64,000 nt of DNA from Anaeromyxobacter terrae (GCF_022690685.1 NZ_JALCYY010000013.1:1-64000), one strand, 5' to 3'. Shown: positions 8,325 through 18,343, numbered from the stretch's first letter. Numbers and translations are program-made. Notes: generated by a model not told the origin, from the letters alone.

Positions 8325-9443
8325 TCACTTGACCAGCTTCGGCGGCGGGAGCAGCCCGAAGAACTCGCAGCCGGCCGTCGCCTTCGTCGGAACGTCGCAG
8401 TGGAGCGTCAGCACGAGCACCTTCGAGTTCTTGCTCCAGCACTCGGAGCCCGGCGGCAGCGGCTGATCCGTGGGGAAGTCCCTCACGAGTCCCGCGTAGG
8501 CGACCGTAACGCTCGCGAACCCGACGAGCGGCGCAGCCTTCACGAACTTCGAGTCCGTGCCCCCCGTCGTCGTGCACGTGCCGGAGGGGGGTGGGGCCTC
8601 GCACGGAAGCTCCATGATGGGAACCGGGTACGGCCCCTTCCCGACGAGGTACGCGAAGTCGTCGATCGTCGGGTTCAGGTTCGAGCCGTTCGCGACCTCG
8701 ACGAGGACGTTGGGGTCCGCGAACACCGGCGACCCGCACGTCGGCGGATCGGTCTTGAAGCCATCCAGCATCATCCGGATGTAGCTCGTGCTGACGTCCG
8801 GATACTGGTTCATCACCGTGAACCCGATGTTGTCGGCCGAGTCGCTGTGGAAGTAGAGCGGCAGACCTTCCTCGCAGGTCTTGAGGCCGCCGGTCTGGTT
8901 CAGGATCTGGCACTTGGCGAACGCGAGCGGAAGGCCGCACTGCTCGACGCACGGGCCTCCGCGCACGGCGATCGCGTCTGCCCCCACGTCGGCGGTGTTC
9001 TTGTCGCCGAGGAACACCGGGAAGAAGACCGGAGCCGCGTTGCTCCCGGCTCGCGTCGTAGTGACGTGCACGGCGTTCGTCGCGTTGAGGAGCTCCGGCG
9101 TCGAGGTCGGGTCGGAGATCGGGAAGAACTTCTTCGAGTTGACGCTCCAGTAGCCGAACTCGACGATCGTGTCCGAGTTCTTGATCGGCTCGAAGTCCGT
9201 CGCGTGCCTTCCCGCATAGTCGAGCGCAGCGACCCGCGCCTTCGCGATGCCGTCGGCGGTGCCGTTCAGGTCCCACGCACCCGCGAGCGCGCCTGAGTCG
9301 CTCGCGTTCTGCAGCTCGCCTCGTACCGACATCAGGTGCCCGACGTTGAGCGACAGCGCCATGAACCCGCCGAGCACGAGCAGCATGATCGCGACGATGA
9401 CCGCGACCGCCCCTCGCTCACGTCTCCCGCCCTGGGCGCGCAT
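8325..9443 (-). CDS. TadG-like protein (putative Flp pilus-assembly TadE/G domain)
   Basis: A 372-residue protein with one N-terminal transmembrane helix, in the order RRERGAVAVIVAIMLLVLGGFMALSLNVGHLM. This is the hallmark of TadE/TadG-like pseudopilins, and is followed by RGELQNASDSGALAGA. The rest is an extracytoplasmic domain with several paired cysteines (for example CVEQC, and a cluster near the C-terminus), consistent with an exported, disulfide-stabilised region. It lies between a small lipoprotein gene and the second pilin gene in the Tad operon. It probably acts as a minor pilin or surface part of the Flp apparatus. Confidence 0.85.
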   Translation of the reverse strand: MRAQGGRRERGAVAVIVAIMLLVLGGFMALSLNVGHLMSVRGELQNASDSGALAGAWDLNGTADGIAKARVAALDYAGRHATDFEPIKNSDTIVEFGYWSVNSKKFFPISDPTSTPELLNATNAVHVTTTRAGSNAAPVFFPVFLGDKNTADVGADAIAVRGGPCVEQCGLPLAFAKCQILNQTGGLKTCEEGLPLYFHSDSADNIGFTVMNQYPDVSTSYIRMMLDGFKTDPPTCGSPVFADPNVLVEVANGSNLNPTIDDFAYLVGKGPYPVPIMELPCEAPPPSGTCTTTGGTDSKFVKAAPLVGFASVTVAYAGLVRDFPTDQPLPPGSECWSKNSKVLVLTLHCDVPTKATAGCEFFGLLPPPKLVK

Positions 9444-9452
9444 CTCGTCCTC

Positions 9453-9770
9453 CTACCTCGCAGGCGGCACCGACGGCGCAAGCGGCCGCTGCCGATCCCG
9501 GTTCGCTTGCGGCGAGAGGAGCAGGACCGGCGGCTCCTCGACCCGCTCGCCCTTCGGAGCGAGGCTCTTCCGGTACGTCTCGGCGATGATGGTCGCCTCC
9601 TGCGAGTCGAGCCCGTCGAGCGCGGCCGGTGCGGGCCCGCGCGGAGCGGCGGGGTTCGCGCGCTGCGCCGTCATGATCTCGCGCATGGCGCGGCCATGCG
9701 TCTCCGTCAGGTGCTCCCTCGCGCATCCGGCGGCGAGCACGACCAGCGCCGCCACGACGACCGTCTTCAT
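9453..9770 (-). CDS. Small lipoprotein in the Tad operon
   Basis: A 105-residue protein starting MKTVVVAALVVLAAGC. The lipobox LAAGC gives a lipidated Cys16 and an otherwise soluble, Pro-rich periplasmic part. No catalytic motif or known domain is visible. The ATG overlaps the stop of the TPR lipoprotein gene by four bases (ATGA at 9767-9770), which fixes the start. It is probably an accessory or anchoring component of the Tad machine specific to this lineage. Confidence 0.75.
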   Translation of the reverse strand: MKTVVVAALVVLAAGCAREHLTETHGRAMREIMTAQRANPAAPRGPAPAALDGLDSQEATIIAETYRKSLAPKGERVEEPPVLLLSPQANRDRQRPLAPSVPPAR

Positions 9771-10561
9771 TGCAGCCTCCCCGAGGGCACCTTCTCCGGC
9801 CGCGCCGGCTCCGACGGAACCGCGCGGTTGAGCTTGCGGGCGACCTCTTCCAGATTTGCGCGAGCTCGCGCGAGCCCCGGCGCGAGCCGCACCGCGTCCG
9901 AGTACGCCTCGAAGGCCTGCGGCAGGTTGCCGGCGAGCTCGTACGCGTAGCCGAGGTTGTTCTTCGCCTCGGCGGGCGGGCCACCGACGCCGAACTGCTG
10001 CGCCGCGCGCGTGAAGTCCCCGGCGCGCGCGTACGCGAAGCCGAGGTTGTTGTGATAGCGCGCCGGCAGCGGGTCGAGCCGCAGCGCCTGCTGCAGGCGT
10101 GTGAGCGCGTCCTGGGTGCGGCCCTGCCGGTAGAGGGCCCAGCCCCAGTCGTTCAGGTACGACGCGTTCAGCGGGTCGAGCTCCGTCGAGCGCCGGTGGT
10201 GCTTCTCGCCGTCCGCCCAGCGCTTCGCCTCGTCGTGCACGATCGCGAGCGCGGCGTGCGCCGGGGCGTAGTTGCGGTCGAGGCGCAGCGCCTCGCGGAG
10301 GTCGTTCTCGGCGTCGTCCGTGAGGCCCTGCCCGCGGTACGCGCGGGACCGGAGCGTCAGGGTGGGCGCGGAGCGCCCGTCGCTGTCGTGGATCGCCTGG
10401 ATCGCGGCGAGCGCATCGCCGTACTGGTGGCGGTCGACGAGGTCGCGCGCGACGGCGAGCCGGACGCCGGAGACGCCGCCCGTTCCGGCGTGTCGCGCCG
10501 TCGCACACGCCGCCAGGAGGACGACCGCGGAGAGCAACGCCAGGGAGCTCATCCGGCTCAT
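9767..10561 (-). CDS. tadD: TPR lipoprotein, TadD-like
   Basis: A 264-residue protein beginning MSRMSSLALLSAVVLLAACA, a signal peptide with lipobox LAAC. Consecutive TPR repeats follow, with recognisable cores such as APAHAALAIVHDEAKRW, ASYLNDWGWALYRQGR, ARYHNNLGFAYARAGD and AKNNLGYAYELAGN. TadD proteins are outer-membrane or periplasmic TPR lipoproteins that support secretin assembly in Tad systems. The start overlaps the tadC stop in an ATGA, supporting translational coupling. The larger open frame upstream is a tadC shadow. Confidence 0.88.
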   Translation of the reverse strand: MSRMSSLALLSAVVLLAACATARHAGTGGVSGVRLAVARDLVDRHQYGDALAAIQAIHDSDGRSAPTLTLRSRAYRGQGLTDDAENDLREALRLDRNYAPAHAALAIVHDEAKRWADGEKHHRRSTELDPLNASYLNDWGWALYRQGRTQDALTRLQQALRLDPLPARYHNNLGFAYARAGDFTRAAQQFGVGGPPAEAKNNLGYAYELAGNLPQAFEAYSDAVRLAPGLARARANLEEVARKLNRAVPSEPARPEKVPSGRLQ

Positions 10562-11496
10562 CGCGTCCCCCCGAGCATGGGCAGCAGGGTCTTCGAGATG
10601 TTCACTGCGGCGGGGCCGATGATGATGGCGAACAGCGCGGGCAGGATGCACAGCACGAGCGGGAGCGTCATCTTGACCGCGACGTAGGCCGCCCGCTCCT
10701 CCGCGCGCTGCATGCGGCGGATGCGGATACTCTCCGCCTGCACGCGCAGCGCCGCGGCGATGCTCGTGCCGAAGAGCTCGGTCTGCGTGAGGGTCGCCGC
10801 CAGCGCCCGCAGCTCGGGGGAGCCGGTGCGCGCCGCGAGCCGGCGGAAGCCGTCCATGCGCGGGATGCCCGCCTTCACCTCCAGGAACGTGAGCCGCAGC
10901 TCGCTCGAGAGGAGCCGCCACGCGAGCGCGATCTCCGCGGAGACTCGCTGCAGCGCCGCGTCCAGGCCCAGGCCCGCCTCGACGCACGTGACGAGGAGAT
11001 CGAGCGCATCGGGCAGGGCGCGGTCGATCTGACGCAGGCGGTTCGCGACGCGCGAGGACAGCCAGAGGTTCGGCAGGAAGAAGCCAGCGCCGCCGAGCCA
11101 GATGGCGATCCCGAGCGCGAACGGGAAGGGCTCGGCGCGCGTCGCGTTCACGAACAGGAATCCGAGCAGCAGCCCGAAGGACAGGATCGCCTTCGTCGCG
11201 ACGAAGATCGTGGGCGCACGCATCGAGCGGAACCCCGCCCAGACGAGCTGTCGCCGCAGGCGCGACTCCGCGTCGTCGCCGTTCGTCGCGGAGCTCCGGC
11301 GCGCGGCGGCGTTGTCGAGACGCTCGCCTGAGACGACCGCCGCGACCGGCGTGGCGTGGGGGTCCGGCGCCGCGGCGCGGAGCCGCCGCACGGCGGGATC
11401 CCGGTCCGAGCTGAAGGACCGCGCCGCGGCGGCGAGCGAGCCGATTGCGACGGTGACGAGGCATCCCATCGCGAGCGTGAGCGGATCGAGCAGCAT
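10558..11496 (-). CDS. tadC: Tad pilus inner-membrane platform protein TadC
   Basis: A 312-residue type II secretion F (GspF)-domain protein. It has an N-terminal transmembrane segment, a central hydrophobic pair, and the cytoplasmic domain with PDALDLLVTCVEAGLGLDAA and LRALAATLTQTELFGTSIA. Two C-terminal hydrophobic segments (VAVKMTLPLVLCILPALFAIII) finish the domain. Together with TadB it forms the inner-membrane platform on which the TadA ATPase acts. It is four bases downstream of tadB and overlaps tadD by four bases. Confidence 0.94.
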   Translation of the reverse strand: MLLDPLTLAMGCLVTVAIGSLAAAARSFSSDRDPAVRRLRAAAPDPHATPVAAVVSGERLDNAAARRSSATNGDDAESRLRRQLVWAGFRSMRAPTIFVATKAILSFGLLLGFLFVNATRAEPFPFALGIAIWLGGAGFFLPNLWLSSRVANRLRQIDRALPDALDLLVTCVEAGLGLDAALQRVSAEIALAWRLLSSELRLTFLEVKAGIPRMDGFRRLAARTGSPELRALAATLTQTELFGTSIAAALRVQAESIRIRRMQRAEERAAYVAVKMTLPLVLCILPALFAIIIGPAAVNISKTLLPMLGGTR

Positions 11497-11499
11497 GCG

Positions 11500-12462
11500 C
11501 TAGACCTCCAGCTGCGTGAGGCTCCTCAACCACACGATCCCCGCGGCCCAGCTCGCGATCGCGTAGCCGACGATCCAGTGTCCGGACGGGTTCTCGGCGA
11601 GCGTGCGCAGGTATCCCGGGTTCATCACCGACACCGCGAGCGCGACGATGATCGGCAGGACGCCGAGGACCCATGCCGAGGCGCGGCCCTCCCCGGTGAG
11701 CGCGCGCAGCTTGCCGTAGAAGCGGTACCGCTGCCGGATGGTGTCCGCGATCTTCTCGAGGATCTCGGCCAGGTTCCCGCCGGTCTCCCGCTGGATCACC
11801 GCCGAGACGGCGAAGATCTTCACGTCCGAGTTGCCAGGGCAGCGCTCCGCCATGTGGAGGACGGCCTGCTCGAGCGAGAGCCCCAGGCGCTGCTCGTCGT
11901 ACGAGCGCGCGAACTCGATGCAGACCGGCTCGGGCATCTCGCCGGCGACGACCTGGAACGCCGAGGTGAGCGCGTGCCCGGCCCGCAACGAGCGCGCCAT
12001 CATCTCGAGCGCCTCGGGCAGCTGCTCGGACACCTTGCGGCTTCGGCGGCTGCGCGCGGAGAGCACGGACAGGAGCGGCGCGCCGGCGCCCACGACGCCC
12101 AGCAGCAACGCGACCGGCACCCCGAGCCGCAGGACGAGGCCGAGCAGCACGCCGGTCCCCGCGGCCCCCGCGGAGATCGCGACGAGCTGCGCGACCGTCC
12201 AGCGCGAGTCGGCCTGCTCGAGGAACTGCTCGATCGACCGCGCGCCCGGGATCGGCGCGATGAGCCCCTCCGCCCAGGCCTGGCGCGCGATGCGGCCGCG
12301 GCGCAGCAGCTCGGCGTCGAGCGCGCCCTCCTTGCCGATGGCGCGGAGGCGGCGGCGGAGCTCGGCCCGGCGGCGGTCGCCGACGAACTGGAGCCCGTAG
12401 TAGATCGCCTCGACGGCCGCGAAGATGGCGAACGCGACGGCCGCGAACAGGAGCTCGCGCAT
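11500..12462 (-). CDS. tadB: Tad pilus inner-membrane platform protein TadB
   Basis: A 320-residue GspF-domain protein. It has an N-terminal hydrophobic segment, a second hydrophobic pair near residues 85-120, and the conserved cytoplasmic core LPEALEMMARSLRAGHALTSAF plus AVIQRETGGNLAEILEKIADTIR. Two C-terminal membrane helices follow. TadB is the partner of TadC. Its ATG shares one base with the tadA stop at 12462, and tadC follows after three bases. Confidence 0.94.
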   Translation of the reverse strand: MRELLFAAVAFAIFAAVEAIYYGLQFVGDRRRAELRRRLRAIGKEGALDAELLRRGRIARQAWAEGLIAPIPGARSIEQFLEQADSRWTVAQLVAISAGAAGTGVLLGLVLRLGVPVALLLGVVGAGAPLLSVLSARSRRSRKVSEQLPEALEMMARSLRAGHALTSAFQVVAGEMPEPVCIEFARSYDEQRLGLSLEQAVLHMAERCPGNSDVKIFAVSAVIQRETGGNLAEILEKIADTIRQRYRFYGKLRALTGEGRASAWVLGVLPIIVALAVSVMNPGYLRTLAENPSGHWIVGYAIASWAAGIVWLRSLTQLEV

Positions 12463-13814
12463 CAGCGCTCCTCCAGCACGTGCGCGGCGATCGCCGCGGG
12501 GTCGACGCCGAACTGCGCGATCCGCGTCATGGCGCGGGCACGGATCCCGGTCGGGATGAACTCGCCGATGACCTTGCCGGTCGCGTCCACGCCGCTCTGC
12601 TCGAACCGGTAGATCTCCTGCATGGTGATGGCGGCGCCCTCGGTGCCGGTGATCTCGGCGATCGACATGATGCGGCGGCGGCCGTCGGTACCGCGGTTGA
12701 GCTGGGCGATGATGTTGAGCGCGCGGGAGATCGTCGCGCGGGTCGCGCCCTCGCTGAGCGGCACGCCGCTCATGCCGATCATGGCCTCGATGCGGGAGAG
12801 CGCGTCGCGCGGCGTGTTCGCGTGGACGGTCGTCATCGAGCCCTCGTGGCCCGTGTTCATCGCCTGCAGCATGTCGAGCACCTCGCCGCCGCGGACCTCG
12901 CCGACGACGATGCGGTCCGGGCGCATGCGGAGCGCGTTCTTCACGAGGTCGCGGGCGAGGATCTCGCCCCTCCCCTCGATGTTGGGGGGCCGCGTCTCGA
13001 GCCGGACCACGTGCCGCTGCTGGAGCTGGAGCTCGGCGGAGTCCTCGATGGTGACGATGCGCTCGGAGTCGGGGATGAACGACGAGAGCGCGTTGAGGAG
13101 CGTCGTCTTGCCGGCGCCCGTGCCGCCGCTGATGAGGACGTTCAGCTTCGCCTTCACGCAGGCACCCAGGAAGCCGACCGCCTCCGGGGTGAGCGCGTTG
13201 TTCGCCACGAGGTCGCGGATCTTGAGCGGCGACACGCCGAAGCGGCGGATCGACAGGATGGGGCCGTCGATCGCGAGCGGCGGGATGATGGCGTTGACGC
13301 GGGAGCCGTCGGCGAGGCGCGCGTCCACCATCGGAGACGTCTCGTCGACCCGGCGGCCGACCTGCGCCACGATGCGGTTGATGATCTGCTGCAGGTGCCC
13401 GTTCGAGCCGAACCGGACCTGCGTCAGCTCGAGCTTGCCGCGCCGCTCGACGTACACGGTCGAGTAGGTGTTGACGAGGATGTCGGAGATGGTCGAGTCG
13501 GCGAGGAGCGGCTCGAGGGGCCCGAGGCCGGTGAGCTCGTCGAGGAGCTCCCCCACCATGCGCTCGCGCTCGAGTTGGTTGAGCGGCAGCTCCGACCGGC
13601 CGATCTCGCCGGACAGCACGGCCCGCAGCTCGTCCCTGCGGCGCTCCGGCGGGAGCCGCTCGAACGCCTGGAGGTCGAGCTTGTCGATGATGCGGCGATG
13701 CAGCTCGGTCTTCAGGTCGTGGAACACCTCGGGCGCGGACTCCGGCGCGAGCGCCGACGCCGCGGCCGGGGTGGCCGAGCTCGCGCGCTGGCGCAGCCGC
13801 TCACCGAGTCCCAC
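12462..13814 (-). CDS. tadA: Tad pilus ATPase TadA/CpaF
   Basis: A 450-residue secretion ATPase of the CpaF/TadA type, powering Flp pilus assembly from the cytoplasm. Visible motifs: the N-terminal helical domain; [20 protein letters not shown]; Walker [13 protein letters not shown] (around residue 230); the Asp box around [10 protein letters not shown]; Walker B-like [18 protein letters not shown]; and the His box [19 protein letters not shown]. The start codon is GTG, 14 bases inside the end of cpaE. The C-terminus matches the usual length. Confidence 0.96.
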   Translation of the reverse strand: MGLGERLRQRASSATPAAASALAPESAPEVFHDLKTELHRRIIDKLDLQAFERLPPERRRDELRAVLSGEIGRSELPLNQLERERMVGELLDELTGLGPLEPLLADSTISDILVNTYSTVYVERRGKLELTQVRFGSNGHLQQIINRIVAQVGRRVDETSPMVDARLADGSRVNAIIPPLAIDGPILSIRRFGVSPLKIRDLVANNALTPEAVGFLGACVKAKLNVLISGGTGAGKTTLLNALSSFIPDSERIVTIEDSAELQLQQRHVVRLETRPPNIEGRGEILARDLVKNALRMRPDRIVVGEVRGGEVLDMLQAMNTGHEGSMTTVHANTPRDALSRIEAMIGMSGVPLSEGATRATISRALNIIAQLNRGTDGRRRIMSIAEITGTEGAAITMQEIYRFEQSGVDATGKVIGEFIPTGIRARAMTRIAQFGVDPAAIAAHVLEER

Positions 13815-14949
13815 GTGCGCCTCCCGTCAGCCGCCGCCACCACGGCGTGCGAGCGTCGGGCTTCGGACCGTCGGGTCCGAGCAACGCCGCGACTGCCTTG
13901 ACGTCACGCGTGATCGGCGCGCGCGGGCCGACCTCGGCGAGGGTCGCGCCGCGCCCGACGGCCTTCGCGAGCAGGGCGAAGTCGTTCGCGACCGTCGCGG
14001 TGACCGGCAGCCCGACCGTGTCCGCGATCACCTCGCGCGTGACGTTCGAGCGCGCCTGGTAGCGGTTGACGACGAGGAGCAGCTTCGCGTCGTCGTAGCC
14101 GAGCTTCCGGAAGATCTCGACCGTGCGCTGGGCGTTCCGGACCGCCGGGACCTCCTGCGTCACGATCACGACCACGCGGTCGGAGGCGTCGAGCGCGGCG
14201 AGCGAGCGCTCGTCGAAGCCGTGCAGCCCGTCGAGGAGCACGCTGCCGTAGTGCTGGCGCAGGAACCCGACGAGCTGCGTGATCGCGGGCGCGTCGATCT
14301 TGTCGGCCTCGTCGAGCCGGTCGCCCTGCGCGAGCACGCTCATCCCGGCGCGGTGCCTCGCGACCGAGCTGTCGAGCAGGTCGCGATCGAGCCGGCGCAG
14401 GTTCGCGAGCACGTCGGAGACGGTGTAGGTGCTCTGAAGGTCGAGCAGGGACATGGCGTCCCCGAGCTGCAGCTCGAGGTCCACGAGGCACGCGCGCGCG
14501 CCGCTCGCCGCGACCGCCGCGGCCGCGTTCGCGGCGATCGTCGTCGCCCCCATGCCGCCCTTCGCCGGGAAGAACGCCGTCACCGAGCTCGTCGCCCCCG
14601 TCTGCGTGGGGCGCACCAGCGCGCGGACGGCCACCTCGAGCCGCTCGGCCTCGCCCGCGACGACGTACTCGCGCGCGCCGGATCGCATCGCGCGCAGGAT
14701 GAGGTCCGGGTCCTTCGACTCGCCGACCACCGCGACGCGCACGCCGCCCGCCGCGAGCCCGGAGATCGAGCGGAACGCCGTCTCGGGGTCGCCGTTCAGG
14801 CCCACCACCGCGATGGCCGGCTTGCCGGGCTCGGCGACCGCGCGCGCGGCGTCGCTGACGTTCCGCAGGGGGAGGTCGTCCAGCGCCGAGAGCAGCGTGC
14901 TCTGCGCGCTCGCCTCGAGCCCAGTGACGTAGAACGGGATCGGATCCAT
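13801..14949 (-). CDS. cpaE: Tad pilus localisation ATPase CpaE/TadZ
   Basis: A MinD/ParA-like protein with an N-terminal receiver-like domain (about residues 1-120) that lacks a convincing phospho-acceptor. The ATPase domain has the deviant Walker [17 protein letters not shown] and the later [17 protein letters not shown] segment. CpaE/TadZ proteins mark the site of Tad assembly. I prefer the ATG at 14947-14949, which has GGGAG about seven bases upstream. A GTG at 14962-14964 overlapping the cpaC stop would add five residues. Confidence 0.93.
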   Translation of the reverse strand: MDPIPFYVTGLEASAQSTLLSALDDLPLRNVSDAARAVAEPGKPAIAVVGLNGDPETAFRSISGLAAGGVRVAVVGESKDPDLILRAMRSGAREYVVAGEAERLEVAVRALVRPTQTGATSSVTAFFPAKGGMGATTIAANAAAAVAASGARACLVDLELQLGDAMSLLDLQSTYTVSDVLANLRRLDRDLLDSSVARHRAGMSVLAQGDRLDEADKIDAPAITQLVGFLRQHYGSVLLDGLHGFDERSLAALDASDRVVVIVTQEVPAVRNAQRTVEIFRKLGYDDAKLLLVVNRYQARSNVTREVIADTVGLPVTATVANDFALLAKAVGRGATLAEVGPRAPITRDVKAVAALLGPDGPKPDARTPWWRRLTGGARGTR

Positions 14950-14960
14950 GGTCGCTCCCT

Positions 14961-16433
14961 TCACTGGCTGAAGCCGCTCTGCCCGGAGGGCCCGCGCCCG
15001 GCGCTCGGCGGCTGCTTGCGATCCGCGAGCTCGGCCCGCGTCCCCTGGCTCCCGAGCAGGTAGAACTGCAGGTCGCCCGGGTCGTTCATCTCGTACTCGG
15101 TGGGGAGCGGCGGCAGCTCGTGAGGCGCGACGGGCTTCACGAGGTGCGCCGTCACGACGACAATGAGCTCGCTCTCATCGCGCTGGAACGCCTGCGACCG
15201 GAACAGCGCCCCCACGATCGGGACGGACCCGAGCAACGGGAACTTCGCCACCTGGGAGCGGATCCGGTCCGCGACGAGCCCCGCGATCGCGAAGCTCTGC
15301 CCGTCCGCGAGGCGGATGCTGGTCTCGCTCTGGCGCGACGTCAGGCCGGGGACGCTCGTCCCCGCGATCGTCACGGCGAGGCTCGGATCGATGTCGCTCA
15401 CCTCCGTCTTCATCGAGAGGTGGATCGCGTCGCCGATCACGGTCGGCGTGAACTGGAGCTGGATGCCGAACCGCTTCCACTCGACCGAGGTCTGTCCGAA
15501 CGAGGACGCGATCGGGATCGGGAGCTCGCCGCCCGCGAGGAAGCGCGCGTCCTGGCCCGAGAGCGCGACCAGCGTGGGCTCGGCGAGCGACTTCGCGAGG
15601 TTGTTCTGCTCGAGCAGGTTCAGCATGACGCTGAACGGGAAGTCGCCCATGTGCGACAGGAACACCGAGAACGCGTTCTGGAAGCTCCCCGCCGGCACGT
15701 CCGGCGGGAAGCCGTTTCCGGCGAGCCCACGCGGGCCCGTGCCCGGGATCGATGGGTTCTGGTTCGTGTTGAGGAAGTCGCCCGGCAGCGTGCGGTTGCT
15801 GAAGAACCCGGCGACGTTCTTGAAGTCGTCCGACTTGTGGAAGAAGTTGACCCCGAGCTCCCGGAGGCCGGTCCGCGCGACCTCCGCGAAGCGGACCTGC
15901 AGCTGCACCTGCTGCACGCCCGACACCTGGATGAGGTTCGCGACCTTCTCCGCCTGCAGCCGCGCGACCTCTGCCACGCGCTCCGGCAGCCGGACGTCCG
16001 TGACCTGCCCCGAGAGCACGACGAGATCGCCGCTCGCGGTGATGTTCACGTTCTCGCCCGGGAAGAGCTGCTTCACCTGACTGCGCAGCGCCTCGAGGTT
16101 GCGGCCCACCTGGAGCGCGATCACGAGCGGCTGGTTGTCGCGGTTCCAGAGGGTGAGGTCGGTCGTCCCGACACCCTTCGCGGTGAGCAGCACCTGGTTC
16201 GGCGTCACGACCTTGAGGTCCGCGACGTCGGGGTTCGCGACGGCGATGCGGCCGATCTGCTCCGAGAGGATGAGGAGCCGGTTCTGCCCGGCCTCGAGCG
16301 TCATCTCGCGGGCGGCGCCCAGCTCGCGATCGATGCGGAGCGCAGGCGTCGCGTGCGCCTGATCCTGCGCTGCCGCGGGCCCGGCGGCGACGAGGAGCGT
16401 GACGAGGAGAGCGCGGGCGCGGTGCGGGGTCAT
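14961..16433 (-). CDS. cpaC: Tad pilus secretin CpaC/RcpA
   Basis: A 490-residue outer-membrane secretin. A cleavable signal peptide (RALLVTLLVAAGPAAAQ) is followed by the BON/pilus-formation N domain with GRIAVANPDVADLKVVTPNQVLLTAKGVGTTDLTLW. The secretin core then contains VQLQVRFAEVARTGLRELGVNF and the C-terminal SIRLADGQSFAIAGLV...FPLLGSVPIVGALFRS block. It forms the outer-membrane pore for the Flp pilus. A GTG/ATG choice is not an issue: its ATG at 16433 overlaps the cpaB stop by four bases. Confidence 0.95.
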   Translation of the reverse strand: MTPHRARALLVTLLVAAGPAAAQDQAHATPALRIDRELGAAREMTLEAGQNRLLILSEQIGRIAVANPDVADLKVVTPNQVLLTAKGVGTTDLTLWNRDNQPLVIALQVGRNLEALRSQVKQLFPGENVNITASGDLVVLSGQVTDVRLPERVAEVARLQAEKVANLIQVSGVQQVQLQVRFAEVARTGLRELGVNFFHKSDDFKNVAGFFSNRTLPGDFLNTNQNPSIPGTGPRGLAGNGFPPDVPAGSFQNAFSVFLSHMGDFPFSVMLNLLEQNNLAKSLAEPTLVALSGQDARFLAGGELPIPIASSFGQTSVEWKRFGIQLQFTPTVIGDAIHLSMKTEVSDIDPSLAVTIAGTSVPGLTSRQSETSIRLADGQSFAIAGLVADRIRSQVAKFPLLGSVPIVGALFRSQAFQRDESELIVVVTAHLVKPVAPHELPPLPTEYEMNDPGDLQFYLLGSQGTRAELADRKQPPSAGRGPSGQSGFSQ

Positions 16434-17413
16434 TGGCGCGATTCCTTCTCGAAGTCGCGGCGCTCGAAGACGTCGCCGCGGAGGATCTCGACGGTCTGCT
16501 TCTCGGCGGGGGCGGGCCTCACCTCGACGACCGGTGCGCGCGCGCGGTGGCGCGAGGACACGGGCGTGACCTTGGGGCCCGGCGCGGGCGTCGCCGTCGC
16601 CGGCGCAGCGGGACGCTCCGGCTCGCGTCCGCCCGCGAGGAGGACCGGCGGCGTGATCCCCGGGGTCGAGAGCATGTCGTCGTCCGCGCCGCTCCGGAGG
16701 CTGAGCAGGATCTGGCCCTTCGTGGCCGCGAGCGCGAGCTTCTCGGACTGCTCGCCGTCGACCATCAGCGTCGCGACGGTCGCGGGCATCGCCTTGTCGA
16801 AGTTGCGGTCCGCGCGCTCGACCTCCTTGCCGACGGCGAGCACGCGCACGTTCTGGAGGACGATCTTGGACATCGGCGGCTGAGTGGAGGCGTCCGACGG
16901 CTTCATCGTCACGATCACGTCCACTGCATCCCCGGGGTGCAGGAACCCGGCGACCCCGACGACGTCGTCCACCCGGACCGCGACGGCGCGCATGCCCGCG
17001 GGCAGGATCGCGGCGAGGCCGGCGGCCGTGCCGGGCGCCGCGAGCCGACTCTCCAGGATGGGCTCGCCCTTCGAGACCGCCGACGTGACGACCCGCCCGA
17101 CGAGCGCGGCCGCGTCGGACGAGGTGCCCTCGGGCGTCGACGCCGCGGGCCAGTCGATGACGGCGAGCGACTCCGCCCGGAGCGCCGTCGCCGAGGGCAT
17201 GTTCACCGCCGCGACGACGACCTTCGCGGTCGGGAGCCGCGCCGCCGAGGCCTTCGCCTCGAGGTAGCGCGTGAACAGGAAGGCCGTTCCGATCGCAGCG
17301 ATCGCCGCGAGCCCCAGGAAGAGCGCCGCGCGCAGGCCGGTCCGGCGCGATCCTCGCTCCGCCGCCCGCTTCAGGGTGCTGCTCGCCCGATCCCCAGCGC
17401 CCGAGCTCGTCAT
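16430..17413 (-). CDS. cpaB: Tad pilus assembly protein CpaB/RcpC
   Basis: A 327-residue protein with one N-terminal transmembrane helix (LFLGLAAIAAIGTAFLFTRYL), then an SAF domain (VVVAAVNMPSATALRAESLAVIDWP). The RcpC-type domain has LPAGMRAVAVRVDDVVGVAGFLHPGDAVDVIVT. A Pro/Ala-rich basic tail follows. CpaB/RcpC is periplasmic and stabilises the secretin. It is separated from tadE by 25 bases and overlaps cpaC by four, within the same operon. Confidence 0.93.
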   Translation of the reverse strand: MTSSGAGDRASSTLKRAAERGSRRTGLRAALFLGLAAIAAIGTAFLFTRYLEAKASAARLPTAKVVVAAVNMPSATALRAESLAVIDWPAASTPEGTSSDAAALVGRVVTSAVSKGEPILESRLAAPGTAAGLAAILPAGMRAVAVRVDDVVGVAGFLHPGDAVDVIVTMKPSDASTQPPMSKIVLQNVRVLAVGKEVERADRNFDKAMPATVATLMVDGEQSEKLALAATKGQILLSLRSGADDDMLSTPGITPPVLLAGGREPERPAAPATATPAPGPKVTPVSSRHRARAPVVEVRPAPAEKQTVEILRGDVFERRDFEKESRQ

Positions 17414-17438
17414 CGTCGATTCCCCCTGCTGCGCGCGC

Positions 17439-17825
17439 TCAGCGGCGCATCTCGGCCGTCGCGACGATCCGCGCCGGCATGAGGTCGTTGAACAGAAGCG
17501 TGAACGAGCCGCCCTGACAGTCGACCGCCACCCGGACGGACGTGACCACCTCGGGGATGTCGATCGTGCAGGTGGCGGCGTTGATGCCCGCGACGGACAG
17601 GTACTCGCGAGCCCGCGCCACCGCGACGCCGGCCGCGTCGGTGTCGGCGATGCTGCCGGCGCGCGCCCCCTCGCGGGCGGCGTTGACGATGATCTCGCGC
17701 TGGAAGAAGTGGAATCCCCACTCGATCGCGCCCAGGCAGAGCAGCATCAGGACCGGCAGCACGAGCGCGAACTCGACCGCAGCGGCACCGCTCGCGCGCT
17801 CGCTGCGTGATCTCGAAGCGGTCAC
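17439..17825 (-). CDS. tadE: TadE-like pseudopilin
   Basis: A 128-residue pseudopilin starting at a GTG that overlaps the prepilin peptidase stop (GTGA at 17822-17825). The leader is Arg/Ser-rich, then SGAAAVEFALVLPVLMLLCLGAIEWGF gives the TadE motif with the conserved Glu-Phe and the hydrophobic helix, followed by REIIVNAAREGAR. Two cysteines lie in the exported domain. TadE is a minor pilin processed by the adjacent TadV. Confidence 0.92.
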   Translation of the reverse strand: MTASRSRSERASGAAAVEFALVLPVLMLLCLGAIEWGFHFFQREIIVNAAREGARAGSIADTDAAGVAVARAREYLSVAGINAATCTIDIPEVVTSVRVAVDCQGGSFTLLFNDLMPARIVATAEMRR

Positions 17826-18343
17826 GGCGTCCCTCCGATGACGAGCGCGATCAGCGCGCTCACCGCAAACGCGGCCCCCGCGGGGACGACGACGCGGCCC
17901 CGCTCCGCGGTGAGAGGCACGCCCGCGACGTTGGCGCCGAGCGCGAGCGCGACGACGTTGCTGCGCATCTCGGAGCGTGCGCGCAGCGACGACCTCGCGT
18001 AGGCGATGCACGCGAGCGCGCCCATCACGACCGCCGCCGAGACGAGGTACGTCGGGACGCGCTCGAGGCCGACCCACGCCGCCGCGGCGGCGGCGAGCTT
18101 CAGGTCGCCACCGCCGATCATCCGGCGCGACCACGCGGGCCAGATCACGGCCGCGACGATGACCGAAGCCGCGAGGCCCGTCCCGGCAGCGAGCGTCCCG
18201 TGGACCACCGCCTGCGCAGAGATCCCCCCGACGGCGACGGCGACCGCCACCTCGTTCGAGATCCGGTGGCGCGCGACGTCCGACGCGGCGGCGATCGCGA
18301 GCAGTGCGCTCAGGAGCGCGAATAGCGAGGCGGGGTAGGTCAT
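17822..18343 (-). CDS. tadV: Prepilin peptidase TadV/CpaA
   Basis: A 173-residue A24-family aspartic peptidase with about six hydrophobic segments. The two catalytic aspartates are in ASDVARHRISN (about residue 22) and GGGDLKLAAA (about residue 80). The short single-domain form without an N-methylase domain is typical of Tad systems. It cleaves the Flp and TadE/TadG leaders. It lies 51 bases downstream of the first pilin gene, the usual Tad order. Confidence 0.94.
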   Translation of the reverse strand: MTYPASLFALLSALLAIAAASDVARHRISNEVAVAVAVGGISAQAVVHGTLAAGTGLAASVIVAAVIWPAWSRRMIGGGDLKLAAAAAAWVGLERVPTYLVSAAVVMGALACIAYARSSLRARSEMRSNVVALALGANVAGVPLTAERGRVVVPAGAAFAVSALIALVIGGTP